A stretch of DNA of 15,211 nt from Actinomycetota bacterium (GCA_009701115.1 WLKR01000011.1:1-15211); one strand, 5' to 3'. Shown: positions 6,903 through 13,417, counted from the stretch's first letter. The notes: generated from the letters alone by a model not told the origin. Numbers and translations: made by a program.

Positions 6903-8231
6903 TTACCTCACCGTGAAGGTGACATTAACCGGCGCGTAGGAGTGGTTGCCCAGTACATCATTCGTGCTGAACCACAACGCATAGGTCCCGGATTGCGCAC
7001 TGGCACTGAGTTGCAACGTGACTCGATAGCGGCCATCGAACTCGGTTCCCGAGATCAGCGTGCCGAGACCGTAGTCCAGCCAGAGTTGACCGGTGGCGAG
7101 GTTAACGAGAAAACCATTGGGACCAAAGGCCCAGGGAATAGATCCAGAGACCCCACTCTCATCAGTGGCATTCCACTCGATAGTGACGGCATCACCCGCA
7201 GAGTACGTCGACGTGGACAACGAGATATCGCTGAGGACTGGTGGGGTGTTATCCGTTGCGCCGCTCGTCACCATAAACGTGCCCGACGTCTCGGCCGAGG
7301 GGTGGTTGCCAAAGATATCGAGGGCGTCGAGCCAGAAGGTGTACTCACCATTGACCGCATTCTCGGGAATCAGGCAGTTGGCGAAGAAGAGTCCCGAGTT
7401 CATATCTCCCGAAACCTGTTGGGCGGGAATCGGAAAGCCACACCAGCCGATCCACCCGTTGGCCCCACCGATCTTCACCCACGTAGTGGGTGTGTAGGCG
7501 TCGGGGATGCGTAGTCCACTGGAGTCGCTCACTCGCCACGAAAGAGCCAGCACGGTTCCCGCATTGAGCACCGGTAACACGGCCACATCGGAAATCACGG
7601 GACCCGTAAGGTCGTTCTGACAAGCACCCCGGATGACGTCTGCGGCGTCAGTGGCACACGTGTCCCCCGCCGTGCCGGCGGTGATCGTGTCGGTTCCCGT
7701 GCCACCAGCGAAGGAGTCGCCTTGCGCTCCGCCTGCGAGCGAATCGTTGCCAGCATCGCCCATGAGCATGTCGCGTCCGAGCTCACCACTTAGCTGGTCG
7801 TTGTCGGCACCACCCATGAGTACGTCGTTGCCAGAGCCACCAATCAGCGTGTCTCGCCCGAGCTCACCCTTGAGCTGGTCGTTGTCGATGCCGCCAATAA
7901 GTACGTCGTTGCCGAGACCACCGATCAGCGTGTCTTGCCCGAGCTCGCCGCTTAGCTGGTCGTTGCCGAGACCACCGATGAGAACATCGTTGCCGCCGCG
8001 ACCGGCGAGGAGATCGTTACCCCCGAAACCACACATGACGTCATTGCCGGCGGTGCCACTCAATTTGTCAGCGCCTTGCGTTCCGGAGATGGTGCACTTT
8101 GGAGGGCTGGCAATCGTTTCGCTGGCCAAAGCGGGCATCGTCCGGGGTAGTAGCCCAGCGATTAACAGGGCGCCGACGGCAGCAGAGATTAAATTCCGCC
8201 GTCGCAAATCGTTCTTTTTGATTAATTCCAT
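6903..8231 (-). CDS. Exported RTX (calcium-binding nonapeptide repeat) protein with two Ig-like domains
   Basis: 442 residues. A basic start (KKNDLRRR), a hydrophobic stretch (about 14-28) and ALA|SE near residue 36 make a signal peptide. Residues 53-187 are about 15 RTX nonapeptides of the form GGxGNDxLx, which bind calcium and fold as a parallel beta-roll outside the cell. The middle nine form three copies of a 27-residue super-unit (residues 80-160). Two similar beta-sandwich domains follow, each starting like TGPVISDVAV or TPPVLSDISLS and containing W-x-x-(S/T)D-(E/S)SG (about 207-322 and 330-442); these look like bacterial Ig-like adhesion or binding modules. No catalytic domain is seen, so a surface, adhesion or calcium-binding role is the best guess. 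Being Sec-exported, it differs from type I-secreted RTX toxins, which lack a signal peptide. Confidence 0.88.
   Translation of the reverse strand: MELIKKNDLRRRNLISAAVGALLIAGLLPRTMPALASETIASPPKCTISGTQGADKLSGTAGNDVMCGFGGNDLLAGRGGNDVLIGGLGNDQLSGELGQDTLIGGLGNDVLIGGIDNDQLKGELGRDTLIGGSGNDVLMGGADNDQLSGELGRDMLMGDAGNDSLAGGAQGDSFAGGTGTDTITAGTAGDTCATDAADVIRGACQNDLTGPVISDVAVLPVLNAGTVLALSWRVSDSSGLRIPDAYTPTTWVKIGGANGWIGWCGFPIPAQQVSGDMNSGLFFANCLIPENAVNGEYTFWLDALDIFGNHPSAETSGTFMVTSGATDNTPPVLSDISLSTSTYSAGDAVTIEWNATDESGVSGSIPWAFGPNGFLVNLATGQLWLDYGLGTLISGTEFDGRYRVTLQLSASAQSGTYALWFSTNDVLGNHSYAPVNVTFTVR
7752..7994 (-). repeat. 81-bp tandem super-repeat, 3 copies, inside the RTX gene
   Basis: Three consecutive 81-bp units encode [GNDVLIGG-x][x-NDQL-x-GEL][G-x-DTLIGG-x], that is three nonapeptides per unit (residues 80-106, 107-133, 134-160). 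The DNA copies are nearly identical (recurring gagctggtcgttgtcg-type and gatcagcgtgtct-type blocks on the plus strand), which indicates recent expansion by duplication of a 3-nonapeptide block. Confidence 0.85.
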
Positions 8232-8239
8232 TAACCAAG

Positions 8240-8245
8240 ATTTTA
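8240..8245 (-). promoter_or_regulatory. -10 hexamer of the RTX gene
   Basis: TAAAAT on the minus strand ends 8 nt before the ATG at 8231, and no Shine-Dalgarno sequence is visible. Transcription would begin 0-2 nt ahead of the start codon. Confidence 0.4.
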
Positions 8246-8258
8246 ATTGTGGGAGCCC

Positions 8259-8356
8259 TCTGCCTACCAGTGCAGGCAGATGAAATTTCGAAAATCATTC
8301 TGCCAATATTTACTGGCACGAGCAGTCTGAGAAGTGGGATGGGCACAAACTTCTCA
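8259..8356. other. Cluster of three inverted repeats between two minus-strand genes
   Basis: In the AT-richer gap 8232-8398 there are three perfect inverted repeats: TCTGCCT/AGGCAGA (8259-8280, 8-nt loop), TGCCA/TGGCA (8301-8318) and TGAGAAGT/ACTTCTCA (8328-8356, 13-nt loop). None has a T-run on either strand. They may act as a 3' end or processing region for the enoyl-reductase-like gene, or as regulatory sites for the RTX gene. Confidence 0.4.
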
Positions 8357-8398
8357 ACCGCGAGGCGGCATCTAGGAGAGATGCAATTAAGAAACGCC

Positions 8399-9556
8399 TT
8401 ACGCAGGGATAACCGTGAAAGTAATGCCCTTGGCTTCCAGGCGGGCTCGAAGGGCCGAACCCATAGCCGAGGCGGTCGTCTGCTGGCCCGACGTTGTTGG
8501 CAAGTCATCAAAGGCCAAGCAAAGCGCTGACTCGCTGATCATCTTGGCCGTCTCGCCGTAACCGGGGTCACCACCGGCCACTTCCGTGACGACTTTGACC
8601 CCACCACCTTCACCGAAGAAGCGGACCTTGAACCACGAGGCGGCGCGCTTTTCTTCAGAGGGCCCCGTGCCCGGTGGGACACGGTTGCTCATCCAGCGAC
8701 GCACAGGACCAACTTGAGCCAAGCCGGCAATAAAACCAATGCCGACCACCATCGAGGCCGTGCCGATGAAGTTCTTGGCGTCGAGATTATGACTGTAGGA
8801 AAAGTCGGGACCGAAGCGATCAATGCGATGGGCCGAGTTGAGAACAATCTCGGGGGCGACCGTAGGCATCGGCAACGACCAGCGACCGGTGTCGCGACTC
8901 TTCCCGGGCTTGCTCGCAATGACCCTGGCCTTGCGATCGGCCGGCACTGGCTCAGCGGCCACGCGGGCGGTGTGCGCCTTCTTCGATTCGCTCATGCGGC
9001 TCATCGCCTCAAGCGCCGACGCGGCCGTACCGCCAGAGAACGTGCCGTTCGCCGTGACGTAGCCACGCACTGCGAGGGGCACACCCTCAGGCAACTGCTC
9101 AACAGTGAACTGGGCACCGAGGTCGTGCGGGATGGAGTCAAAGCCACAGGCGTGAATGAGGCGGGCGCCACTCTTTTCAGCCGTGGGGTTGTACTTGACG
9201 TACATGAGGTCCACGAATTCGGGCTCACCGGTGAGGTCGACGTAGTCGGTGCCGGCTTCGGCGCAGGCCCGCACGACGGGCTCACCGTGCAAGATGTAGG
9301 GACCAACGGTCGTCATCACGACGCGGGTCGCCTCGGCCATGGCCTTGACGGAGGCGTCGTCAGTGTTGTCAACGACAATGATCGCGACATCGCGACCGAG
9401 GGATGCCGCGACGGCTTCTAGCTTGGCCCGGCTACGACCGGCGAGGGCCAGCTTCGCGTCGGCCGGTGCGTTGGCCGCTAGATACTTTGCCGCAAGGCCA
9501 CCGGTAAAGCCAGTGGCGCCCAGCAGAGTGATGTCAGATGATCGAGAAGTAGTCAC
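8399..9556 (-). CDS. Saccharopine dehydrogenase-like NAD(P)-binding protein (trans-acting enoyl reductase type)
   Basis: 385 residues. The N-terminus is a Rossmann fold: ITLLGATGFTGGLAAKYLA (GxTGFTG at residues 13-19), LALAGRSRAKLE, then TTVGPYILHGEPVVRACAEAGTDYVDLTGEPEF, ACGFDSIPHDLG and FSGGTAASALEAM. This order is characteristic of the actinobacterial and mycobacterial relatives of the trans-acting enoyl reductase Rv2953, which acts with polyketide synthases in lipid synthesis. No polyketide synthase lies nearby, so the substrate here is unknown; a lipid or acyl-thioester role is inference. The GTG start has no Shine-Dalgarno sequence, but AATAAT ends 5 nt before it. Confidence 0.85.
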   Translation of the reverse strand: MTTSRSSDITLLGATGFTGGLAAKYLAANAPADAKLALAGRSRAKLEAVAASLGRDVAIIVVDNTDDASVKAMAEATRVVMTTVGPYILHGEPVVRACAEAGTDYVDLTGEPEFVDLMYVKYNPTAEKSGARLIHACGFDSIPHDLGAQFTVEQLPEGVPLAVRGYVTANGTFSGGTAASALEAMSRMSESKKAHTARVAAEPVPADRKARVIASKPGKSRDTGRWSLPMPTVAPEIVLNSAHRIDRFGPDFSYSHNLDAKNFIGTASMVVGIGFIAGLAQVGPVRRWMSNRVPPGTGPSEEKRAASWFKVRFFGEGGGVKVVTEVAGGDPGYGETAKMISESALCLAFDDLPTTSGQQTTASAMGSALRARLEAKGITFTVIPA

Positions 9557-9561
9557 GGACC

Positions 9562-9567
9562 ATTATT
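9562..9567 (-). promoter_or_regulatory. -10 hexamer of the enoyl-reductase-like gene
   Basis: AATAAT on the minus strand (5 of 6 matches to TATAAT) ends 5 nt before the GTG start codon, consistent with a leaderless transcript. Confidence 0.4.
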
Positions 9568-9625
9568 GCCCACCGAAACTACTAATCGCCGTACCCGGAC
9601 GTGCCCGTGATCTCTTATGGGCTCG

Positions 9626-9658
9626 AAAGACAAATGCCGCCCACCGAGGTGGACGGCA
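9626..9658 (-). terminator. Rho-independent terminator of the 45-residue gene
   Basis: On the minus strand the stem TGCCGTCCAC pairs with GTGGGCGGCA (10 bp including one U-G wobble) around a CTCG loop, and is followed by the T-rich tail TTTGTCTTT. The wobble pairs only on this strand, which sets the direction. A smaller hairpin, GCACG-CTTAA-CGTGC (9676-9690), lies between the stop codon and this terminator. Confidence 0.75.
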
Positions 9659-9696
9659 CTGGCATTTCGTGGGCAGCACGTTAAGCGTGCCACTCC

Positions 9697-9834
9697 CTAG
9701 TGAAACAGCGAAAAGGCTTCTTCGCGGCGGCGAACACGGGTCTCAGTTACGAGGACGTCTCCGTACCAGGGGAAGGTGGCGCCAGACAGCTTGCGCCAGA
9801 TGAACTTCGGGTTGAACTTGGTGAATAGAAACAT
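9697..9834 (-). CDS. Small protein of unknown function (45 residues)
   Basis: I do not recognise this protein. It starts MFLFTKFNPKFIWRKLSG, continues ATFPWYGDVLVTETRVRRREE and ends AFSLFH. It is basic and rich in aromatic residues (two Trp, one Tyr, seven Phe), with no cysteine and no clear membrane helix. Coding is supported by a good Shine-Dalgarno sequence (AAAGGA, 7 nt before ATG), GC-rich third codon positions, its own promoter with a dyad repeat about 30 nt upstream, and a strong terminator 39 nt downstream of the stop. It is thus a complete single-gene transcription unit, which for such a short product suggests a regulated, possibly abundant small protein. It lies between phnA and the enoyl-reductase-like gene, all on the same strand. 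Confidence 0.7.
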   Translation of the reverse strand: MFLFTKFNPKFIWRKLSGATFPWYGDVLVTETRVRRREEAFSLFH

Positions 9835-9863
9835 GGTGATCCTTTCTTAAGCCCCCTGCTTTT

Positions 9864-9901
9864 GTTACAACCACACTGTAACCCCTGTATCAAGTTTTAC
9901 A
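9864..9901 (-). promoter_or_regulatory. Promoter with overlapping dyad operator for the 45-residue gene
   Basis: On the minus strand TTGATA (9888-9893) and TGTAAC (9864-9869) are 18 nt apart and serve as -35 and -10. A perfect inverted repeat GTTACA-N7-TGTAAC (9864-9882) covers the -10, and a second TGTA-N8-TACA dyad (9886-9901) covers the -35. Two adjacent dyads with the same TGTA half-site suggest cooperative binding by a dimeric regulator, for instance of TetR or MerR type; the regulator is not identifiable. Confidence 0.55.
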
Positions 9902-9932
9902 AGCAGATAATAGAAACTATCTAATATCTTGA

Positions 9933-10280
9933 TTAGGCCTTCTTCATGATGCTGGACTTCAAATAGAGGGGGCCGAAACCCTCGACCTTGGCCTCGACGT
10001 CATGGCCGCCCGGGCCGGGTGTGAGGCGGATATTGACGACGCGAGTGCCGACCTTCAGCGTCTTGGAACTGCCCTTGACCTTCATGTCCTTGATAATGGT
10101 GACGGTATCGCCGTCGTTCAAGATGTTGCCGACCGCGTCCCGGATGACCGCATCGGCCTCGTCACCCTCATCGGCCTCCCCCGGAATCCACTCGTGACCA
10201 CAGATCGGACAGACAATGCGATTGTCCATGGGGTAGGTGTTTTCGGAACCGCACTGCGTACAGCTAGGGATATCGCTCAT
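9933..10280 (-). CDS. phnA: PhnA/YjdM family zinc-ribbon protein
   Basis: 115 residues, the normal length. The N-terminal zinc ribbon has four cysteines in two CxxC/CxxC pairs (7, 10, 24, 27), followed by GHEW. The C-terminal PhnA domain has DGDTVTIIKDMKVKGSS, LKVGTRVVNIRL and a closing LKSSIMKK, all highly characteristic. Despite the name (alkylphosphonate utilisation), the family is widespread without phosphonate genes, as here, and its function is not settled. There is no Shine-Dalgarno sequence; TAGAGT ends 6 nt before ATG. It is divergent from the von Willebrand gene. The small 45-residue gene lies 98 bp downstream but has its own promoter. Confidence 0.93.
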   Translation of the reverse strand: MSDIPSCTQCGSENTYPMDNRIVCPICGHEWIPGEADEGDEADAVIRDAVGNILNDGDTVTIIKDMKVKGSSKTLKVGTRVVNIRLTPGPGGHDVEAKVEGFGPLYLKSSIMKKA

Positions 10281-10286
10281 TCGGGA

Positions 10287-10292
10287 ACTCTA
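10287..10292 (-). promoter_or_regulatory. -10 hexamer of phnA (leaderless start)
   Basis: TAGAGT on the minus strand, then TCCCGA, then ATG: again TANNNT exactly 6 nt before the start codon. No -35 box is convincing. Confidence 0.45.
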
Positions 10293-10373
10293 AACCCCCC
10301 GGCGACGGAGTTTTGTCACAGGACGTCCGTACCTTGATCCCAACCGGTACTCCCGCTAACGAAAGGCCTGACC

Positions 10374-11060
10374 ATGAGTACATCAACCCCCACCCCCAAC
10401 CTGCACATCTACTTTGTGCTCGACCGCTCTGGTTCCATGCAGAGCATTGCCAATGACGTCATCGGTGGCTTCAACGCCTTCGTCAAGCAGCAACAGGCCG
10501 ATGGCGCCGACGCCCTCATGACGTTGGTGCAGTTCGACAGCACCGACTCTCACGAAGTTCTGGCGAACGCCGCGCCAATCAACGAGATCAAGCAGTTGGA
10601 TCTCTCTGTCTTCGTGCCTCGTGGCAGCACGCCACTCTTTGACGCCATGGGACGAGTCCTGAACGAGGCCATCTCGCGCGAGGCCCAGTTGGTTGGCGCC
10701 GAACAGCCGGCCGAGTCGATCGTCTTTGTGACCTTCACCGATGGTGGCGAGAACGCCAGTCGCGAGTTCACGCGCGAGACGGTCTTCAACCTCGTCAAGG
10801 GCAAAGAGAAGGACGGCTGGACCTTTGTCTACATGGGCGCCAACCAGGACGCCTACGCCACCGGAGGCGACATGGGCGTGAGTCAGATGAACAGCTCTAA
10901 CTTCATCGCCGACAAGCAGGGCACCGCGTTGGCCTTCGAAGACTTGGCCCGCTCGACCTCCAAGCGCCGAACCAAGCTGCGCACCGGCGAAGTCTTTGCC
11001 TCTGGTGCTTTCTTCGAAGAGGGTAAGACGGCCGACCTGGACGCGGGCGAGCGCCTGTAG
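10374..11060 (+). CDS. von Willebrand factor type A domain protein
   Basis: 228 residues, cytoplasmic (no signal peptide or membrane helix). A single vWA domain fills most of it: strand IYFVLDRSGSMQS with the DxSxS metal-ion site (Asp17, Ser19, Ser21), the MIDAS Thr in VPRGSTPLFDAMG (Thr86), and the MIDAS Asp in VTFTDGGEN (Asp123), so metal-dependent ligand binding should be intact. The last 45 or so residues are charged and end in FASGAFFEEGKTADLDAGERL. Stand-alone proteins of this kind are common in actinobacteria; partners and role are unknown, and no chelatase-type MoxR ATPase lies beside it. The ATG has AAAGG upstream (GAAAGGCCTGACC-ATG). A strong terminator follows the stop. Confidence 0.9.
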   Translation: MSTSTPTPNLHIYFVLDRSGSMQSIANDVIGGFNAFVKQQQADGADALMTLVQFDSTDSHEVLANAAPINEIKQLDLSVFVPRGSTPLFDAMGRVLNEAISREAQLVGAEQPAESIVFVTFTDGGENASREFTRETVFNLVKGKEKDGWTFVYMGANQDAYATGGDMGVSQMNSSNFIADKQGTALAFEDLARSTSKRRTKLRTGEVFASGAFFEEGKTADLDAGERL

Positions 11061-11078
11061 CGACGCCCGCTGGTTGGA

Positions 11079-11120
11079 AACGACCCGTCACCTTGACTAC
11101 GAGGTGACGGGTCGTTTTTT
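11079..11120 (+). terminator. Rho-independent terminator after the vWA gene
   Basis: A perfect 14-bp stem, ACGACCCGTCACCT paired with AGGTGACGGGTCGT (extended by one A-T pair), encloses an 8-nt loop and is followed by a run of T on the plus strand. It separates the vWA gene from the peptidase E gene 48 bp further on. Confidence 0.95.
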
Positions 11121-11167
11121 GTGTTCGGCCAATTCACCGTTACGCTCTCTGCGAGTTGGAGGTAACT

Positions 11168-11899
11168 ATGAAGAGAATTTTGGCCACATCCGGAGGGTTC
11201 ATTCCCGGTCCGGTGCAGCAGTCGGCACGCTTGGGTTCGATGTTGCTCGAGGCACTGGCATCGACCGGCAAGACCCGTCCTCGCGTCTGTCTCGTACTCA
11301 CCGCCAGTGGTGACCCTGCCGACTACTACGCCCTTAGTTACGAAGCATTCAACGCGGCCGGCTGTGATGTCACGCAACTCAAACTCTTTCCGCAACCCTC
11401 GGCCGATCCCTTCGAACGACTCGAAGGATCAGACCTGGTCTGGGTCGGCGGTGGATCAGTGGCCAACTTGCTAGCCCTGTGGGAACTTCACAACGTGGGG
11501 GCCGCGATGCGTAGCGCTTGGGAAAAGGGTGTAATTCTCGGTGGCGTCTCGGCCGGCAGTCTCTGCTGGCACGTGGGCGCCACGACCGACTCCTACGGGC
11601 CCGAACTCCAGCCCGTGACCAACGGTCTCGCCCTCTTGCCCTACGGCAACGGGGTGCACTACGACAGTGAGGCCCAGCGCCGACCGCTACTTCACTCGCT
11701 CGTGGCCGACGGCACGATGCCCGAAGTGAATTACGCCACCGACGACCGCATCGGCCTTTGGTACGAAGGAACGGACTTAGTGCGCGTAATGGCCGATCGC
11801 GAATACGACCTCGAAACGGGACCGGCCGCCTATCGCGTAGTGCGCACGGCTACAGGCGTCGAGGAGACCCGTCTCCCCATTGGCGATGTGAGGCAGTAG
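11168..11899 (+). CDS. Peptidase E-like serine peptidase (family S51)
   Basis: 243 residues. Peptidase E proteins cleave dipeptides or N-acyl peptides beginning with aspartate; cyanophycinases are relatives. The nucleophile elbow GVSAGSLCW holds Ser128; Asp141 (ATTDSYGPE) and His164 (NGVHYDSEAQRRP) sit 13 and 36 residues further on, close to the Ser-Asp-His spacing known in Salmonella PepE. The N-terminal ILATSGGFIPG and the VWVGGGSVANLLALW segment are typical of the fold. No signal peptide is present, so it acts in the cytoplasm, probably in peptide turnover. The frame is open from 11156, but ATG 11168 has GGAGG 6 nt ahead and starts directly on the first strand. Confidence 0.9.
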   Translation: MKRILATSGGFIPGPVQQSARLGSMLLEALASTGKTRPRVCLVLTASGDPADYYALSYEAFNAAGCDVTQLKLFPQPSADPFERLEGSDLVWVGGGSVANLLALWELHNVGAAMRSAWEKGVILGGVSAGSLCWHVGATTDSYGPELQPVTNGLALLPYGNGVHYDSEAQRRPLLHSLVADGTMPEVNYATDDRIGLWYEGTDLVRVMADREYDLETGPAAYRVVRTATGVEETRLPIGDVRQ

Positions 11900-11933
11900 T
11901 ACCTCGACGCTGAGAAAAGTCACACCCTGTCTC

Positions 11934-11939
11934 TACCAT
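11934..11939 (+). promoter_or_regulatory. -10 hexamer of the papain-fold-like gene (leaderless start)
   Basis: TACCAT is followed by 6 nt and then the GTG start at 11946, the same geometry as at leuS, the SCO6745-family gene and phnA. It supports GTG 11946 over later in-frame starts. Confidence 0.4.
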
Positions 11940-11945
11940 CGCGTC

Positions 11946-12611
11946 GTGAGTGGCTCCCCGATCGATCTGACCTATCGCGAGTTGCCGGTGCGAAAGTACC
12001 GGCGCTCCATCCTTCTGTTGGCCGTCATCGCCTTAGTGAAGGGGAGCTACTCGGAGATCCAACGACACCAAGTCATTACGCGGGCAAGTTCCTGTGCCCC
12101 CGTGGGCCACTGCTATCGATCCACCGAGCAAATTGACTTTCCCCGATTCGACAACGTCTACCCCGGCAAACTTGGTGACTGCCTCTTTGCCTCGGCGGCC
12201 GATTGGCGCATCATCGTGCGACACCAAACGCCATCGTCGGCCGAGGTCATTGCCGACTACCACCGCGCCACCGGGGGCCGCAATATCGGGATGGACATCG
12301 AGAGCTTTTCGGCCTACTGGATTCGGCACGGTATCGCCGGTCACCGTATTCACGGATTGCACGAGGTCCCCATGACCGGGAGGGCTGAAGTCGAGTCAGC
12401 CGTTCGCAAACACCGCGCCCTCCTCGTGGCCTTCTTCTTCCGCCCCGGAGACACGGTGGGCGGAACTCCAGCCGATCCCGGCGGACACGCCGCCGTTATC
12501 GATGGCTTCAGCCCCAAGGGTCCCTTCGTGGTGACGTGGGGTACGACGTATCACATGAAATGGTCTGAGTATTGGACTAGCGCGCGTGCGCTCTACGCGG
12601 TTGAGCGTTAG
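11946..12611 (+). CDS. Papain/C39-fold-like cysteine peptidase homologue
   Basis: 221 residues. Two blocks suggest a papain-like fold: KLGDCLFASAADWRIIV, with Cys79 at the start of a helix, and PGGHAAVIDGFSPKGPFVVTWG, with His181 in a strand followed by the TWG that takes the place of papain NSWG. Similar unnamed proteins with G-D-C, GGHA and TWG are known from actinobacteria and phages. The Asn of the classical triad is replaced (VVTWG) and the oxyanion Gln before the Cys is not apparent, so activity is uncertain. The N-terminal 50 residues hold RKYRR followed by a short hydrophobic run (residues 21-31), perhaps a weak membrane anchor or non-classical signal. A GTG at 11991 would start just before it, but the -10 box favours GTG 11946. 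It is convergent with the dehalogenase-like gene; the two stop codons overlap. Confidence 0.6.
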   Translation: MSGSPIDLTYRELPVRKYRRSILLLAVIALVKGSYSEIQRHQVITRASSCAPVGHCYRSTEQIDFPRFDNVYPGKLGDCLFASAADWRIIVRHQTPSSAEVIADYHRATGGRNIGMDIESFSAYWIRHGIAGHRIHGLHEVPMTGRAEVESAVRKHRALLVAFFFRPGDTVGGTPADPGGHAAVIDGFSPKGPFVVTWGTTYHMKWSEYWTSARALYAVER

Positions 12612-13354
12612 GCCCAGCCGCCAGCGAACCAGGTGGCCTGGCCCGTAGCGAATCGCGTGGTGCCATCCACGTAGGGCAGACAGAAGTGGGCGAACTCCGT
12701 CACCGTGCCGAGTCGACGCATGGGGACCTGCTGTTCGATGAGAGCTCGAACGGCGGGGTCGTTGCCACCGGTGGCGCGGAGGAATTCGGGGAAGTCCATG
12801 AAGTTGGTGCCGACCACATTGACTTGGATGTTCTTGCGCACAAACTCTTCGGCGACGTTTTGTGCCAACATCGTGGCGGCGGCGCGGGCCGTGGAGTAGA
12901 GCGGAGCACCAAACGTCGGCCGGGCGGCCGTGGCGCTGGTGATGACGAGGATCTGTCCGTCGTTCTGCGCTTCCATGATGGGCAGTACAGCCTTAAGGAA
13001 GTGGTACGGGCGCTCCACGCAGCCGTGCATCACACTCTGCAGATCCTCCACGGTGGAGTCAAGAAAAGGACCGACGACGACACTGCCGGAGAAGATCATC
13101 GCGGCGTCGATACGACCGAATCGCTCGACACCGGCGGCCACGAAGGCCTGGAAGTCTTCGGCCGAGCGGGCGCGGGGGCCGTCGGGCACGTTGACCACGG
13201 TGGCGCCGAGGGCTTCGAGTTCGGCGATCTGCTCAGGAGAGGCCTTGCCGACGACCAGGTCGTGCCCGCTCGATGCGAGCATGCGGGCCAGATCGGGACC
13301 GCAGTAGGTACTGACGTCATTAAGTAGGGCGACGCGGCGCTGGGTGGTTGTCAT
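12608..13354 (-). CDS. Putative halohydrin dehalogenase (SDR fold, Ser-Tyr-Arg triad)
   Basis: 248 residues. Overall it is a short-chain dehydrogenase fold, but the cofactor and catalytic motifs have changed. The N-terminal TGxxxGxG is replaced by NDVSTYCG (12-19), matching N-X4-Y-X-G where halohydrin dehalogenases have T-X4-(F/Y)-X-G. The catalytic residues are Ser140, Tyr153 and Arg157, exactly S-X12-Y-X3-R, with the usual SDR Lys replaced by Arg. NNAG is FSGS, and the SDR active-site Asn is Cys112. ITSATAARP, YSTARAA, VVGTNFMDFPEF and the end TGQATWFAGGWA line up by eye with HheC (ITSATPFGP, YTSARAG, AIGPNYL, TGQVFWLAGGFP). Such enzymes turn vicinal haloalcohols into epoxides plus halide without NAD(P). 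ATG 13354 has AAGGAG about 6 nt upstream, better than the in-frame ATG at 13390. Divergent from the DUF2855 gene. Confidence 0.75.
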   Translation of the reverse strand: MTTTQRRVALLNDVSTYCGPDLARMLASSGHDLVVGKASPEQIAELEALGATVVNVPDGPRARSAEDFQAFVAAGVERFGRIDAAMIFSGSVVVGPFLDSTVEDLQSVMHGCVERPYHFLKAVLPIMEAQNDGQILVITSATAARPTFGAPLYSTARAAATMLAQNVAEEFVRKNIQVNVVGTNFMDFPEFLRATGGNDPAVRALIEQQVPMRRLGTVTEFAHFCLPYVDGTTRFATGQATWFAGGWA

Positions 13355-13387
13355 GATGCTCCTTTGAGTTCTACGGCTAGATTCTGT

Positions 13388-13398
13388 CATAAGTTATG
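13388..13398. promoter_or_regulatory. Palindrome between the divergent dehalogenase-like and DUF2855 genes
   Basis: CATAA-G-TTATG is a perfect 11-bp inverted repeat in the 63-bp gap between the two divergent start codons (13354 and 13418). It is a candidate operator for the TetR encoded at 14496, which would let one regulator control both directions. This is inference from position and symmetry only. Confidence 0.35.
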
Positions 13399-13417
13399 CC
13401 AATTCATTAGGAGCAGA

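Noticed and set aside
7633..8283. 216-codon plus-strand frame rich in Pro and Ser
   Set aside because: It is the antisense shadow of the RTX repeats; its periodicity only mirrors the nonapeptides.
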